From positions 1-41,154 of the forward strand of contig NZ_CAJGZN010000019.1 in the NCBI RefSeq assembly GCF_904846235.1: a stretch of DNA of 41,154 bases, given 5' to 3'. Position 1 is the stretch's first letter. The number at the start of each line of letters is the position of its first letter. Positions 1 to 7,902 of this stretch are shown piece by piece. This DNA comes from Psychrobacter immobilis. Its GTDB lineage: Bacteria; Pseudomonadota; Gammaproteobacteria; Pseudomonadales; Moraxellaceae. Both the position numbers and the translations under genes were made by a program. The notes under the pieces are model-generated. The model was not told the origin of the DNA. It saw only the letters and a program-made list of their open reading frames with translations, and searched no databases.

Positions 1-53
1 GCTTGTTTTAGGATGTTGACGATTTGGTTGTCGCTAAAGCGTGTCTTTTTCAT
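1..53 (-). CDS. IS3-family transposase OrfA, N-terminal fragment
   Basis: Seventeen codons are visible from an ATG at 53, reading MKKTRFSDNQIVNILKQ before the window ends. This is the usual opening of IS3-family OrfA proteins, which carry an N-terminal helix-turn-helix that binds the element's ends. A good ribosome binding site (GGAG) lies about 6 bases upstream. Only the beginning is present, so subgroup and integrity cannot be judged. Confidence 0.7.
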   Translation of the reverse strand, partial: MKKTRFSDNQIVNILKQ

Positions 54-94
54 AGGATTCTCCTGCTGGTGTATTTTAGCAGTTAATCTCTATT
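1..94 (-). mobile_element. IS3-family insertion sequence, 5' end only
   Basis: This is the left part of an IS element that runs off the window. It holds the start of the first transposase frame (minus strand) and its leader. The leader at about 68-94, read on the minus strand, resembles the terminal repeat of the IS at the right edge of the window (about 16 of 27 positions by eye, including the shared AACT and ACACC blocks). The outer end appears to abut the end of the IS630 element near 92-95, so one element probably inserted at the end of the other. The exact border is uncertain. Confidence 0.55.
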
Positions 95-121
95 TGTAAG
101 TGTTCTTATTTATTGGGGGGA

Positions 122-667
122 TTACCAATCCAGAATAAAAGAGATACAACCCATATCATGAAAGAGTTTAGGTAAATTATTCTCCATCCACCCTTGTCGT
201 AGAAACTTAGCCTGTGCCCACTTTTTCTCGATAGGGTTTAAATCAGGACTGTAGGGTGGTAGCCATAGAATACGATGACCATGTCTATTCAGTAATCTCT
301 GAATACGTTTATTTTTATGAAACTGAGCATTATCCATGACAATCACGCATTTAGTCTTGAGACTTGGAATTAGCGTGAACTTACACCAGTCATAAAATAT
401 ATGGCTGTTGATATTCTGTTCAAAGTAATCAAGTGCAAACAGCATCTTTTCATACAGAGCACCGATAACGTTAGTTCGCTTTTTGGCTTGCCAGTTGTAG
501 CGATCAATACAAGGGCTACCGATTGGTGCATAGCCATAAGGTCTGATAGTTTCAGCCTCAAAGCCGCTCTCATCCATATAAACAATGGGATAGCCTTCCT
601 GCATTAAACTATCAAGCTTACTCTGATACTTAGCTCTTTTTATCGGGCAGGCTTTTGGATGTTCCAA
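122..667 (-). CDS. IS630-family transposase, DDE catalytic part (OrfB)
   Basis: This is the catalytic half of the IS630-type transposase, with the DDE (DDE_3) fold. The acidic residues are visible in order: MDESGF (about residue 32), VMDNAQFHK (about 111) and LNPIEKKWAQ (about 147). As an independent frame it could only begin at a TTG, and no proper ribosome site precedes that codon. Expression by frameshift or transcriptional slippage from the upstream half, at the A8 run, is more likely. All three catalytic acids are present, so the element could be active if the fusion is produced. Confidence 0.85.
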   Translation of the reverse strand: MEHPKACPIKRAKYQSKLDSLMQEGYPIVYMDESGFEAETIRPYGYAPIGSPCIDRYNWQAKKRTNVIGALYEKMLFALDYFEQNINSHIFYDWCKFTLIPSLKTKCVIVMDNAQFHKNKRIQRLLNRHGHRILWLPPYSPDLNPIEKKWAQAKFLRQGWMENNLPKLFHDMGCISFILDW

Positions 668-971
668 GGTCTTTTTTTTGACTGATACCCAAACGCTTTA
701 AGGCAATCTCAATGCCTGATTTGCTACAACCCAAACGCTGTGCTCGCTCGTACATGTAATCGTCTGGATACTGTTCAACGTCTTTTAATAATGCTTCATT
801 CGGTATTTTACTGGGTGGTTTATCCCGCGTTTGTTTGATAGTTGGGTTTTTCAGCCAGCGTTGTAATGCAGTTTTGCTAACGTTATAGAACATACAAGCT
901 TGACGGATAGTCATATCTTGGTTTTTGACGCTCTTAATCACTTGCGCTCGAAAGTCTGCTGAATAGGTCAT
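630..971 (-). CDS. IS630-family transposase, N-terminal helix-turn-helix part (OrfA)
   Basis: This 113-residue protein is the DNA-binding half of an IS630-type transposase. It starts MTYSADFRAQVIKSVKN, and the stretch MTIRQACMFYNVSKTALQRW is a helix-turn-helix that would recognise the element's ends. A linker and a second small helical domain follow. Its reading frame overlaps the catalytic half by 38 bp and ends just after an A8 run (669-678 region, minus strand). Dropping one A joins the two halves into a consensus-looking ISQKKTLEHPK junction. The protein is therefore probably made as a fusion by slippage, or the run is a recent inactivating mutation. Confidence 0.8.
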   Translation of the reverse strand: MTYSADFRAQVIKSVKNQDMTIRQACMFYNVSKTALQRWLKNPTIKQTRDKPPSKIPNEALLKDVEQYPDDYMYERAQRLGCSKSGIEIALKRLGISQKKDLGTSKSLPDKKS

Positions 972-1049
972 GGATTCTTCTGCTACTTCGCTTATTTTAA
1001 AAGCATTGTATCTTATTTATAAAAGACTGACTATAATAGGCTTAAATTT

Positions 1050-1742
1050 TTATCCGTCTATCAGCAATTGCAAAGGCAACTTAGGTAAATAAGTTTCCGT
1101 TTGCGATGATGTATTATTTGCTTCAAGTGACAATACATTTTTTGCTAGTAGTAAAATCGTCCAAGGTAGCAACTGATGTTCAAGTTTCTGTACCCGTGAC
1201 TTTAAGCTCTCTACGGTGTCGTTGATATCGACATCTAATACGGCTTGAGTCAATACCTGTCCTGCATCAAGCTCCGCTGTCACTTTATGAATACTACAAC
1301 CGTGACGACGTTCACCCGCTTGTATGACTCGTTTGTGAGTATCTAAACCCTTATAAACTGGAAGTAGAGAAGGGTGAAGATTAATCATGGGCGCTGGTAC
1401 ATTATCGATAAATGAGCCACTTAATACACGCATAAACCCAGCCAAGACGATTAAGTCAGGTTGCCACGCTATTAGCTGCTCGTTGGCATGGGTTTCAAAT
1501 GTTTTGATGCCCATACGTTTACCACTAGCAACGTGTGACAATACTGCAACTGGAATATTGGCATCTTTAGCACGTGTCAACGCATAAGCATCTTCACGGT
1601 TACTAATGACACCAACGGTTTCAATCGGTAGCGCCCCTGCTTGCATGGCATTGATTAATACTTGCAGGTTGCTACCACTTCCTGAGACTAGAACAGCAAT
1701 GCGTAATGGTTTGATAGGCTGGCTTGCAATATCAATTGACAT
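1050..1742 (-). CDS. purN: Phosphoribosylglycinamide formyltransferase PurN
   Basis: PurN transfers a formyl group from 10-formyltetrahydrofolate to glycinamide ribonucleotide (GAR), the third step of de novo purine synthesis in the cytosol. The phosphate-binding loop VLVSGSGSNLQ is near residue 18. The catalytic region reads MINLHPSLLP (Asn and His), and the catalytic Asp lies in the ELDAGQV segment. At 230 residues it is slightly longer than the usual 200-215. The ATG overlaps the purM stop by one base (TAATG), so the two are translationally coupled, with purM first. An IS630 element sits just beyond the stop codon. Confidence 0.95.
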   Translation of the reverse strand: MSIDIASQPIKPLRIAVLVSGSGSNLQVLINAMQAGALPIETVGVISNREDAYALTRAKDANIPVAVLSHVASGKRMGIKTFETHANEQLIAWQPDLIVLAGFMRVLSGSFIDNVPAPMINLHPSLLPVYKGLDTHKRVIQAGERRHGCSIHKVTAELDAGQVLTQAVLDVDINDTVESLKSRVQKLEHQLLPWTILLLAKNVLSLEANNTSSQTETYLPKLPLQLLIDG

Positions 1743-2809
1743 TAACGATACACCACTGCATCCGCCTGGTCATCAGTGCTGCGTTTGACCATTTCACCTA
1801 TTTGCCAAGCTGTTTCGCCTGCATCAGTTAAAGTCTGGATAGCAGCTTCTGCTTTGTCTTTTGGCATAACGATGACAAAACCAACGCCGCAGTTAAAGGT
1901 ACGGTACATCTCGCTCTGTGCGATATTACCTTGGGTCTGTAGCCAAGTGAATAGCTCTGAGAACTGCCAGCTATTGGTATCGATGCTAGCCGCTAGATTA
2001 TCAGGTAGTACACGTGGCAGGTTGTCCGTTAGACCACCACCCGTGATGTGTGACATCGCATGTAAAGCTGAGCTACCAAGCGTATCTTGTAATGCTTTGA
2101 TTGCTTTTACATAGATACGAGTAGGAGCCATTAAAGCGTCTTGAATAGGCTGACCGTCTAGTTGCTCATCGCTACTCGTAACATCCACACCGCTAACTTC
2201 GATGACTTTACGAACCAATGAGTAGCCATTTGAGTGTGCGCCACTTGAGGCAAGTGCAATCAGTACATCGCCTTCTGCGACATTTTCACCAGTGACAACT
2301 TCTGCTTCTTCAACCACGCCTACACAGAATCCAGCTAGATCGTAATCGTCATCTTGATACATGCCTGGCATTTCAGCAGTTTCACCACCGATAAGCGCAC
2401 AGTTAGCTAGTTTACAACCATCACCAATACCAGTCACGACAGTCGCCGCTACATCAACATCCAGCTTACCAGTTGCATAGTAGTCTAAGAAGAATAGTGG
2501 CTCTGCGCCGCAAACCAATAGGTCATTGACGCACATCGCGACCAAATCAATACCAATCGTGTCATGACGGTTCAGCTGTAGCGCCAGTTTTAGTTTGGTG
2601 CCGACGCCATCAGTGCCAGAAACCAATAATGGTGAGGTATAACCTGTTGGTATGCGGCACAACGCACCAAAACCGCCAAGTCCACCCACGACTTCAGGAC
2701 GAGTAGTGGCTTTTGCAACGGACTTGATTCGCTGAACCAAAGCATCGCCTGCATCGATATCAACACCGGCATCTTTGTAGCTTAAAGAAGGCTTGTCACT
2801 CATAGTCAT
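1742..2809 (-). CDS. purM: Phosphoribosylformylglycinamidine cyclo-ligase PurM (AIR synthetase)
   Basis: PurM closes the imidazole ring of 5-aminoimidazole ribotide using ATP, the fifth step of purine synthesis. The 355-residue length is typical. Family signatures are clear: [10 protein letters not shown] and [13 protein letters not shown] near residues 45-75, the ATP/metal region [19 protein letters not shown], then [12 protein letters not shown] and [14 protein letters not shown]. It is the first gene of a purM-purN operon. A possible -10 TATAAT (minus strand, 2918-2913) lies about 100 bp upstream, with no convincing -35. I see no clear PurR operator. Confidence 0.96.
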   Translation of the reverse strand: MTMSDKPSLSYKDAGVDIDAGDALVQRIKSVAKATTRPEVVGGLGGFGALCRIPTGYTSPLLVSGTDGVGTKLKLALQLNRHDTIGIDLVAMCVNDLLVCGAEPLFFLDYYATGKLDVDVAATVVTGIGDGCKLANCALIGGETAEMPGMYQDDDYDLAGFCVGVVEEAEVVTGENVAEGDVLIALASSGAHSNGYSLVRKVIEVSGVDVTSSDEQLDGQPIQDALMAPTRIYVKAIKALQDTLGSSALHAMSHITGGGLTDNLPRVLPDNLAASIDTNSWQFSELFTWLQTQGNIAQSEMYRTFNCGVGFVIVMPKDKAEAAIQTLTDAGETAWQIGEMVKRSTDDQADAVVYR

Positions 2810-3325
2810 CTCACAGTTGGGGATAGATAATTGGGATTAGAAGGTAAAGTAATTGAGCACGCAAAAATCAGCGTTATAAAGTTCAAAAGCAAAGTTTAAA
2901 GACAGTGCGCGCATTATACCCAAAAACAGACCGTACTCGCAAAGCAACTTGCCAATATTTGACTAAGATTTGCATTAAGTGGCAAATAAGCGGTTAAGAA
3001 ACAAAAAATGACTGATTTTTTGTTGTACTCTGCGATAATAGAACGCTAAATTTATTGTCGATAATGGCTTTAATACAAGTCCAAATATGATTGACAGAAT
3101 AAAAACTAATAAACATAAATTTATTAAAAATTAGACTTTTTAGGAATTTTAAGACGTCTCAGTTTAGCTAGCTAAAACTAATGAGAAAAGAAGGAAATTC
3201 GCCTAGTGACACATTGTGATGACTATAGTTATATCATTTAGAAATCGCTATTACTGACTGACTCACGGGCACTTTTTCAAACCTGTCACTTTTTTTAACC
3301 TCGTCCAACTATAGGATTATTTGCC
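2810..3325. other. Divergent intergenic region purM / PerM-like gene
   Basis: This is 516 bp of AT-rich sequence between divergently transcribed genes. It must contain promoters for both. A minus-strand TATAAT-like -10 for purM is visible at 2913-2918. For the plus strand nothing better than weak AT-rich boxes stands out. No tRNA, convincing small ORF or strong hairpin was seen. Confidence 0.5.
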
Positions 3326-4432
3326 ATGATGAACCAACCAATAGATCCTTTTTTTCGGCGTTTATTTATTGTCGTGGCATTAGTTGTTGCTGTGTTTCTC
3401 TTGTATTTAATGATGCCAGTCATCGTACCTTTCGTTTTTGCCTTTATGCTGGCTTACCTATTTAATCCTCTAGTCAAGCGCCTATCGAAATACATTAAGC
3501 GCTGGGTCGCGATTATTATTGTCTACTCGACGATTACTCTGGGGATGGCGTTATTATTATGGTGGTTAGTACCGACACTATGGCATCAGCTGCAAGCGGC
3601 GTGGGATTATTTGCCAAAGATATTTAATTGGTATAACCAAGTCGTGCGAGAGTGGTTCAATAGTAATACTCGTATCAAACTGCCTGAACTAGAGTCGAAA
3701 GAATTTTCCGATACCCTCGTCGATTATATGCAAACGAACTATAAGTTCGCTGATGCTAGCACCATGATGAGCCAAATACTGACCTCAAGTATGAACTTCA
3801 TCAATAATGCAGGTCTTATTGTATTAGTGCCTATTTTGACCTTTTACTTCCTCTTTAATTGGGATCAGCGTTTGCATAACTGGAAGATGGCGATACCAGG
3901 TGCTTACTGCCAAAAAGTGACTGAAATAGCTAAGGAATGTGATCTGGCATTAATGGCATTTATCAAAGGTCAATTGCTGGTGATGGTATTGCTAGGCGCT
4001 ATTTATGCTGTACAGTTACAGCTCATTGGATTAGAGCTTGGGCTTATCATTGGTATGGTAGCAGGTATTGCCAGTTTTGTGCCGTACTTAGGGTTTGGTA
4101 TTGGTTTTATCGCAGCTATTATCGCCTGCCTATTTCAGTTCGGATTGGACTGGACGTATTTGTCATTGGTCGTAGGTGCGTTCTTGATTGGACAAGCTGC
4201 AGAAGGTTATATCCTACAACCATTGCTGTTAGGTGATAAGATTGGTCTATCGCCATTGTGGGTCATATTTGCCGTATTGGCGGGTGCAAGTCTATTAGGT
4301 TTTGTCGGTATGCTTATTGCCTTACCAGTGTCCGCTGTCTTAAATGTGCTGTTCCGCCATTTATACAGCTATTATCGAACCACTGATTTTTATAAAGGCC
4401 GTAAACAACTGGCACTGTTTGAAAAAAGATAA
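3326..4432 (+). CDS. AI-2E family (PerM/YdiK-type) inner membrane transporter
   Basis: A 368-residue polytopic membrane protein of the AI-2E/PerM exporter superfamily; the substrate of this member is unknown. Two or three helices occupy about residues 10-75 (with the PFVFAFMLAYLFNPLVKRL segment typical of the family). A soluble, mostly helical loop spans about 85-150, and five or so further helices follow, with glycine-rich GMVAGIASFVPYLGFGIGFI and the conserved PLLLGDKIGLSPLWVIFAVLAGASLLGF. It starts MMN with an AGGA site about 9 bases upstream. The neighbouring order purM, PerM-like, hda recurs in related bacteria, where the gene is often called perM. Confidence 0.88.
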   Translation: MMNQPIDPFFRRLFIVVALVVAVFLLYLMMPVIVPFVFAFMLAYLFNPLVKRLSKYIKRWVAIIIVYSTITLGMALLLWWLVPTLWHQLQAAWDYLPKIFNWYNQVVREWFNSNTRIKLPELESKEFSDTLVDYMQTNYKFADASTMMSQILTSSMNFINNAGLIVLVPILTFYFLFNWDQRLHNWKMAIPGAYCQKVTEIAKECDLALMAFIKGQLLVMVLLGAIYAVQLQLIGLELGLIIGMVAGIASFVPYLGFGIGFIAAIIACLFQFGLDWTYLSLVVGAFLIGQAAEGYILQPLLLGDKIGLSPLWVIFAVLAGASLLGFVGMLIALPVSAVLNVLFRHLYSYYRTTDFYKGRKQLALFEKR

Positions 4433-4522
4433 TTATCTTATTATTGAACATGCTAGATAAATATTGATATGCAATACTAGGATAGGAACGCAATGATTGA
4501 TAAGGCTTAATGGGTAAAAGAC

Positions 4523-4551
4523 TTGTCAGTCATTTTGTAAATATGTTATAT
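4523..4551 (+). promoter_or_regulatory. Probable sigma-70 promoter for hda
   Basis: The -35 box is TTGTCA (4523-4528), followed by a 17-bp spacer and a -10 box TTATAT (4546-4551). Transcription would start near 4558. Confidence 0.5.
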
Positions 4552-4564
4552 ATATAGGCGCAGT

Positions 4565-4579
4565 GTTGATAGTATCAAC
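4565..4579. promoter_or_regulatory. Operator-like palindrome GTTGATAGTATCAAC
   Basis: Perfect 7-bp half-sites (GTTGATA / TATCAAC) flank one central base. It lies about 7-21 bp after the predicted start of transcription, a usual position for a repressor site. The regulator is unknown. Confidence 0.35.
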
Positions 4580-4762
4580 CGTTTTGGTACCAGTTTTGCT
4601 AACGTTGTTTTCGACAAAGTGACTGACCTATTTTTGCAAAGGATATAGGGCCATTAACTACAGTTGTATCGGCTAGTATTGATAATAATGAATACAGCTC
4701 AAAACAATCTATCTTTTTTATTATATTTTTCCATTGCACTACGTAACACGAGTTGATGATTC

Positions 4763-5566
4763 ATGGCAGAAGCACAGCTAAGTCTCAATCTGGACATTAA
4801 GCACGATGCAAGTCTTAGCGACTTTGCCGGTCCCGGTTGGATGTCGATTATTGATGCAGTACGGCAGTTACATGTCGGCCTGATCGGTCAACTATATCTG
4901 TTTGGTAGCCCTGCTACAGGTAAGTCTCATTTGCTGTCTGCTATTTGCGAGTCATTTGTCGAGATGGACAAATCGGCTATCTGTTTGTCCCTTAATGAGC
5001 TGATTCATACAGATGTCCACGTACTATCATCTTTAGAAAACTTTGATCTTATCGCCATTGATGATTTGGAAGTGCTTGAGCAAAGCAGTCAGTGGCAAGA
5101 AGCTTTATTTCACCTGATCAATCGTAGTCGAGAAGGGCAACGCCAGTTGTTGTTTGCCGCTAATAAACCCGCTGATGATTTACCATTTCAGTTAAGAGAT
5201 TTAATGACGCGTTTGGCACAAGCACCAACCTTTAAAGTGCCTACTGGTCATGATTTTGCAGATAGACAAGCACTATTACAGTCTATTTTGCGTCGGCGCG
5301 GATGGCAGTTTGACGATCGAATTATTGATCACTTACTAACTGATGGACCGCATCGTATCGGTGCGATGATGGAAGTACTTAATTATATTCAACCAATGTT
5401 CTCTAACCTTGGTCGCAGTAACATCTCAAAAGCAGTCATAAGTGATGCTCTGCGTACCATTGATGAGCAAACGCTTGCCGCAGAGTTGGCGGATATCGCT
5501 CAAGAGACGCAAGTAGATAACGACACGCCTGATCAAGACCAACATACGATGCCACTTGATTTTTAG
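4763..5566 (+). CDS. hda: DnaA regulatory inactivator Hda
   Basis: Hda is an AAA+ DnaA homologue that, bound to the DNA-loaded sliding clamp, stimulates hydrolysis of DnaA-bound ATP and so limits replication initiation. The N-terminus contains a clamp-binding motif QLSLNL (residues 5-10). Walker A is GSPATGKS (about 49-56) and Walker B IAIDDLE (about 95-101). Sensor 1 lies in the LLFAANKP strand, the arginine-finger region is LRDLMTRLAQ, and sensor 2 is in HRIGAMMEVLNYI. At 267 residues it is a little longer than E. coli Hda because of an acidic tail. The stop codon is the first of three in-frame repeats (5561-5605). Confidence 0.93.
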   Translation: MAEAQLSLNLDIKHDASLSDFAGPGWMSIIDAVRQLHVGLIGQLYLFGSPATGKSHLLSAICESFVEMDKSAICLSLNELIHTDVHVLSSLENFDLIAIDDLEVLEQSSQWQEALFHLINRSREGQRQLLFAANKPADDLPFQLRDLMTRLAQAPTFKVPTGHDFADRQALLQSILRRRGWQFDDRIIDHLLTDGPHRIGAMMEVLNYIQPMFSNLGRSNISKAVISDALRTIDEQTLAAELADIAQETQVDNDTPDQDQHTMPLDF

Positions 5567-5605
5567 CAGCAAAACTCTTAGCAGTAAGACCTTTAGCAGC
5601 AAAAA
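5561..5605 (+). repeat. 3 x 15-bp tandem repeat spanning the hda stop codon
   Basis: The copies are TTTTAGCAGCAAAAC, TCTTAGCAGTAAGAC and CTTTAGCAGCAAAAA; copies 2 and 3 match copy 1 at 12 and 13 of 15 positions. The period is a multiple of three, so the stop TAG (5564-5566) recurs in frame at 5579 and 5594. Confidence 0.85.
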
Positions 5606-5668
5606 ATGAATAGCCGTAAGAATACGAATCTTTTGTCCAACTCGCTTTTACTATTAATGGAATAACTT

Positions 5669-6373
5669 ATGAAATCGAATGCTTCTTTGCTAAAAAAATT
5701 AACGATAGGCACGTTGTTGGTAGGTGCTGCCTCGGTCTCTATGTTGTCACAGGCAGCAGTGACTCTACAGGTTGATGACCATATCAAAGTAACCGCTATT
5801 AATGGGCAGGAAATTCAGCAGAGCGCTTTTCAGCCGCTGCAAAAAACATTTACGTTACAGCCTGGACAACATGCTATTACTGCTAAGTATGACCGTTTAT
5901 ATAACTTGCGTCGTGATGAGCATGATTATTTGCGTTCAGGTAATGTCAGTGTGACGGCACAATTGGCCGACAATCAAACATATCGTTTGACTATGCCTAA
6001 TCAACCAGAAGATTATGAAGCTGCTAAAGACTATGCCAAGCAGCCTACGCTCGCTGTGCAACAAAACAATACTGTCATTGCTAGCCAGCAAAGTATGGCC
6101 GGTAACCAAGGTGGTCTATTTTCAGGCCTTGGCAAAGCGCTAGGCGGCGTGTTCGGCGGTGCAGGTGATGCAGAGTTACAGAACCAACGTGCTATCGCCT
6201 CTTTAGATCAACCAGTAGTAAATTCTACTAGCAACGTCAACACTGGCACGACCACTGTTAAGCAAACATCTAGCGTAAATACTTCTACTAGTACGTTAGA
6301 TGCGTTTATGCAAGTATGGCTACAAGCCACGCCTGCTGAACGTGAAAAAATGCGTCAATGGATCAAAAAATAA
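5669..6373 (+). CDS. Secreted DUF2057-family (YccT-like) protein
   Basis: 234 residues with a signal peptide (basic start MKSNASLLKKL, hydrophobic core, cleavage probably after SQA near residue 29). The part up to about residue 125 matches the DUF2057 pattern: LQVDDHIKVTAING, then FTLQPGQHAITAKYDRLYNL, a strand-rich periplasmic domain of unknown function. A glycine-rich linker (GGLFSGLGKALGGVFGG), a Thr/Ser/Asn-rich stretch and a short helical tail (LDAFMQVWLQATPAEREKMRQW) follow. It has its own terminator. The Gly- and Thr-rich parts resemble flexible surface or periplasmic linkers. The role is not known. Confidence 0.72.
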   Translation: MKSNASLLKKLTIGTLLVGAASVSMLSQAAVTLQVDDHIKVTAINGQEIQQSAFQPLQKTFTLQPGQHAITAKYDRLYNLRRDEHDYLRSGNVSVTAQLADNQTYRLTMPNQPEDYEAAKDYAKQPTLAVQQNNTVIASQQSMAGNQGGLFSGLGKALGGVFGGAGDAELQNQRAIASLDQPVVNSTSNVNTGTTTVKQTSSVNTSTSTLDAFMQVWLQATPAEREKMRQWIKK

Positions 6374-6400
6374 AACAGTCTTTTCTAAAAGATAGACAAT

Positions 6401-6429
6401 AAAAAAGCACCTAATTAGGTGCTTTTTTA
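6401..6429. terminator. Bidirectional rho-independent terminator
   Basis: The near-palindrome AAAAAAGCACCTAATTAGGTGC is followed by a T-run. The A- and T-runs on either side allow termination both of the DUF2057 gene and, from the other strand, of dps. Confidence 0.9.
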
Positions 6430-6491
6430 TTATTTAGTATTTGATGATCATTAGGCTTATTAAAATTTAGCCTAGTAAAATCTAACGATTC

Positions 6492-6977
6492 TTAACCCAA
6501 AAACGCGTTATACATCCATACCAGTTTTTCTTGCTCTTGTACGTAGGCATCGATTAGGTCAGCTGAACCTTGGTCTTCGCTCTCTTCTGCTAACGCTGAT
6601 ACTTGGCGTTGCTCTGCAATTAACGCTTGTAAGCCAGTGACTACGCCTTTGACACAGCTTGTGCCATCTTTGACGTTTTTGTCTTCGCTGATGCTAGTAT
6701 GCTGTGTAAAATCACTGTAAGCGTGGAGTGGTGTACCACCCAAAGTCAAGATACGCTCAGCGATTTCATCAATTTGTAATTGTAGTGACGTATATAGCTC
6801 TTCAAATTGTGGATGCAAAGTAAAGAAATGCTCACCTTTTACATTCCAGTGATAGCCACGTACGTTTAGATAAAACACGTGATACGTCGATAGTAGGTTG
6901 TTTAACTTGGCGATGACTTCGCTCATGTCTGCTTTTTCTAGACCGATCTGGTTAGTAGCATTGTTAGAATTGCTCAT
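6492..6977 (-). CDS. dps: Dps-like ferritin, starvation/DNA-protection protein
   Basis: Dps forms 12-subunit shells that oxidise Fe(II) with hydrogen peroxide and store the iron, protecting DNA. The 161-residue length is typical. The intersubunit ferroxidase ligands are in RGYHWNVKG (His, about residue 43), and in LQLQIDEIAERI (Asp and Glu, about 70-75). The N-terminal tail is short, Asn-rich and poor in lysine, so strong DNA binding through it is doubtful. It shares a bidirectional terminator with the DUF2057 gene. A 22-bp inverted repeat lies upstream at 7121-7142. Confidence 0.93.
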   Translation of the reverse strand: MSNSNNATNQIGLEKADMSEVIAKLNNLLSTYHVFYLNVRGYHWNVKGEHFFTLHPQFEELYTSLQLQIDEIAERILTLGGTPLHAYSDFTQHTSISEDKNVKDGTSCVKGVVTGLQALIAEQRQVSALAEESEDQGSADLIDAYVQEQEKLVWMYNAFLG

Positions 6978-7120
6978 AGTATTGTCCTTATAGTGTGAGT
7001 GTAGTTATATGATAATAAATAAAGAAGAATAAAGACTCTAATCAATTGAAATACAGCGAAAATACTTTAGTTTTTATCTGTACCTATCAATATAAACTCT
7101 ATCTCTTCCTTTGATGCTTA

Positions 7121-7142
7121 TAATAATAGCAAACTATTATTA
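7121..7142. promoter_or_regulatory. Inverted repeat upstream of dps
   Basis: TAATAATAG and CTATTATTA form perfect 9-bp arms around CAAA, about 145 bp upstream of the dps start. It could be an operator for an iron or peroxide regulator, or simply an AT-rich hairpin. A second perfect 8-bp hairpin (TTGGTTTT / AAAACCAA, 7175-7198) lies nearer the end of the YcxB-like gene and may help end its transcript. Confidence 0.35.
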
Positions 7143-7242
7143 ATAAGTTAAATTTAATAAATACAATTTTACGATTGGTTTTATAAAACTAAAACCAAGT
7201 CTCTTTACTGTTTTTCTAAACGATAGAGAGACCTCATTACAT

Positions 7243-7902
7243 TTACGCTGGTGGCTGCAAGTTTTCAGGATTTAAGCCTTTAACGGGAACCACTTCTTGT
7301 AAATGTTGACGTATCGTATCGATAGGAAACTTCTGTGCTTGCAAGCGTTTCGGTACGATTTGGCTACCTTGCTGACCTTTTAGCTCAAACATCATAAAGA
7401 TATAGTCATCAGTCTCATCCCAACTCTTGATAGAGGTCCAAGGAATAATTGCTTGCTGAGTTGCGCCTGCACGCATTTGCATACCGCGCATTTGCGAGTT
7501 TTTCATCATATCAGGCTGGTTGCTTGGCATCGCCATGACTAGACCATGCTTTTGTACACCTAACTTCATTTGGCGCATTTCATCTGGCATCTCTTGGTCG
7601 GCCACTTGTTTGTCAAATTCTCTTTTTACGTACCATTTAAAACCTAAAGTACGTGCCAATAGATAAATCACCACACCAACCAGCATCAACCAAAATATAA
7701 TGGTTGAATAGCCTGTCACAAAGATAAGTCCTGCAATAGCGAGTACCACAACCACTGCCATGATGATCCACTCTTTGGTCTTAAAGCTTGATAAACCAAA
7801 AGAAGGGCTGGCACTGGCAAACAGTTCATACTGTGCTTGGTGAAATTCAGCCTCAGTTAGGTTTAAGGCGACAGGTTGGAGCGTGTAGGGGTACAGGGCC
7901 AT
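7243..7902 (-). CDS. YcxB-like membrane protein
   Basis: 219 residues. An N-terminal cytosolic stretch is followed by two adjacent transmembrane helices (about residues 46-67 and 70-88: IIMAVVVVLAIAGLIFVTG and TIIFWLMLVGVVIYLLA). A C-terminal PH-like domain contains IIPWTSIKSWDETDDYIFMM and IVPKRLQA, the hallmarks of the YcxB-like family. The family has no known function; the layout suggests a membrane-anchored sensor or scaffold. A Met-rich segment (DMMKNSQMRGMQMRAG) between the two parts is unusual. It is transcribed alone on the minus strand. Confidence 0.75.
   Translation of the reverse strand: MALYPYTLQPVALNLTEAEFHQAQYELFASASPSFGLSSFKTKEWIIMAVVVVLAIAGLIFVTGYSTIIFWLMLVGVVIYLLARTLGFKWYVKREFDKQVADQEMPDEMRQMKLGVQKHGLVMAMPSNQPDMMKNSQMRGMQMRAGATQQAIIPWTSIKSWDETDDYIFMMFELKGQQGSQIVPKRLQAQKFPIDTIRQHLQEVVPVKGLNPENLQPPA

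Larger units (their letters stand above)
93..1033 (-). mobile_element. IS630-family insertion sequence
   Basis: The element of roughly 940 bp carries a two-frame transposase on the minus strand. By eye the outer ends, TTTGTAAGTGTTCT at 93-106 and TAGTCAGTCTTTT read inward from 1033, are similar (about 9 of 13 with one gap). Each is flanked by TA (91-92 and 1034-1035), which fits the TA target of the IS630/Tc1 group. It sits only 16 bp beyond the purN stop codon and so spares that gene. The borders are inferred from weak repeats and could be off by several bases. Confidence 0.6.
4433..4762. other. Intergenic region with hda promoter and long leader
   Basis: 330 bp between the PerM-like gene and hda. 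It contains a probable sigma-70 promoter (4523-4551) and a 15-bp palindrome just after it (4565-4579). If that promoter is used, the hda transcript has a leader of about 200 nt. No ORF of note was seen in the leader. Confidence 0.5.
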
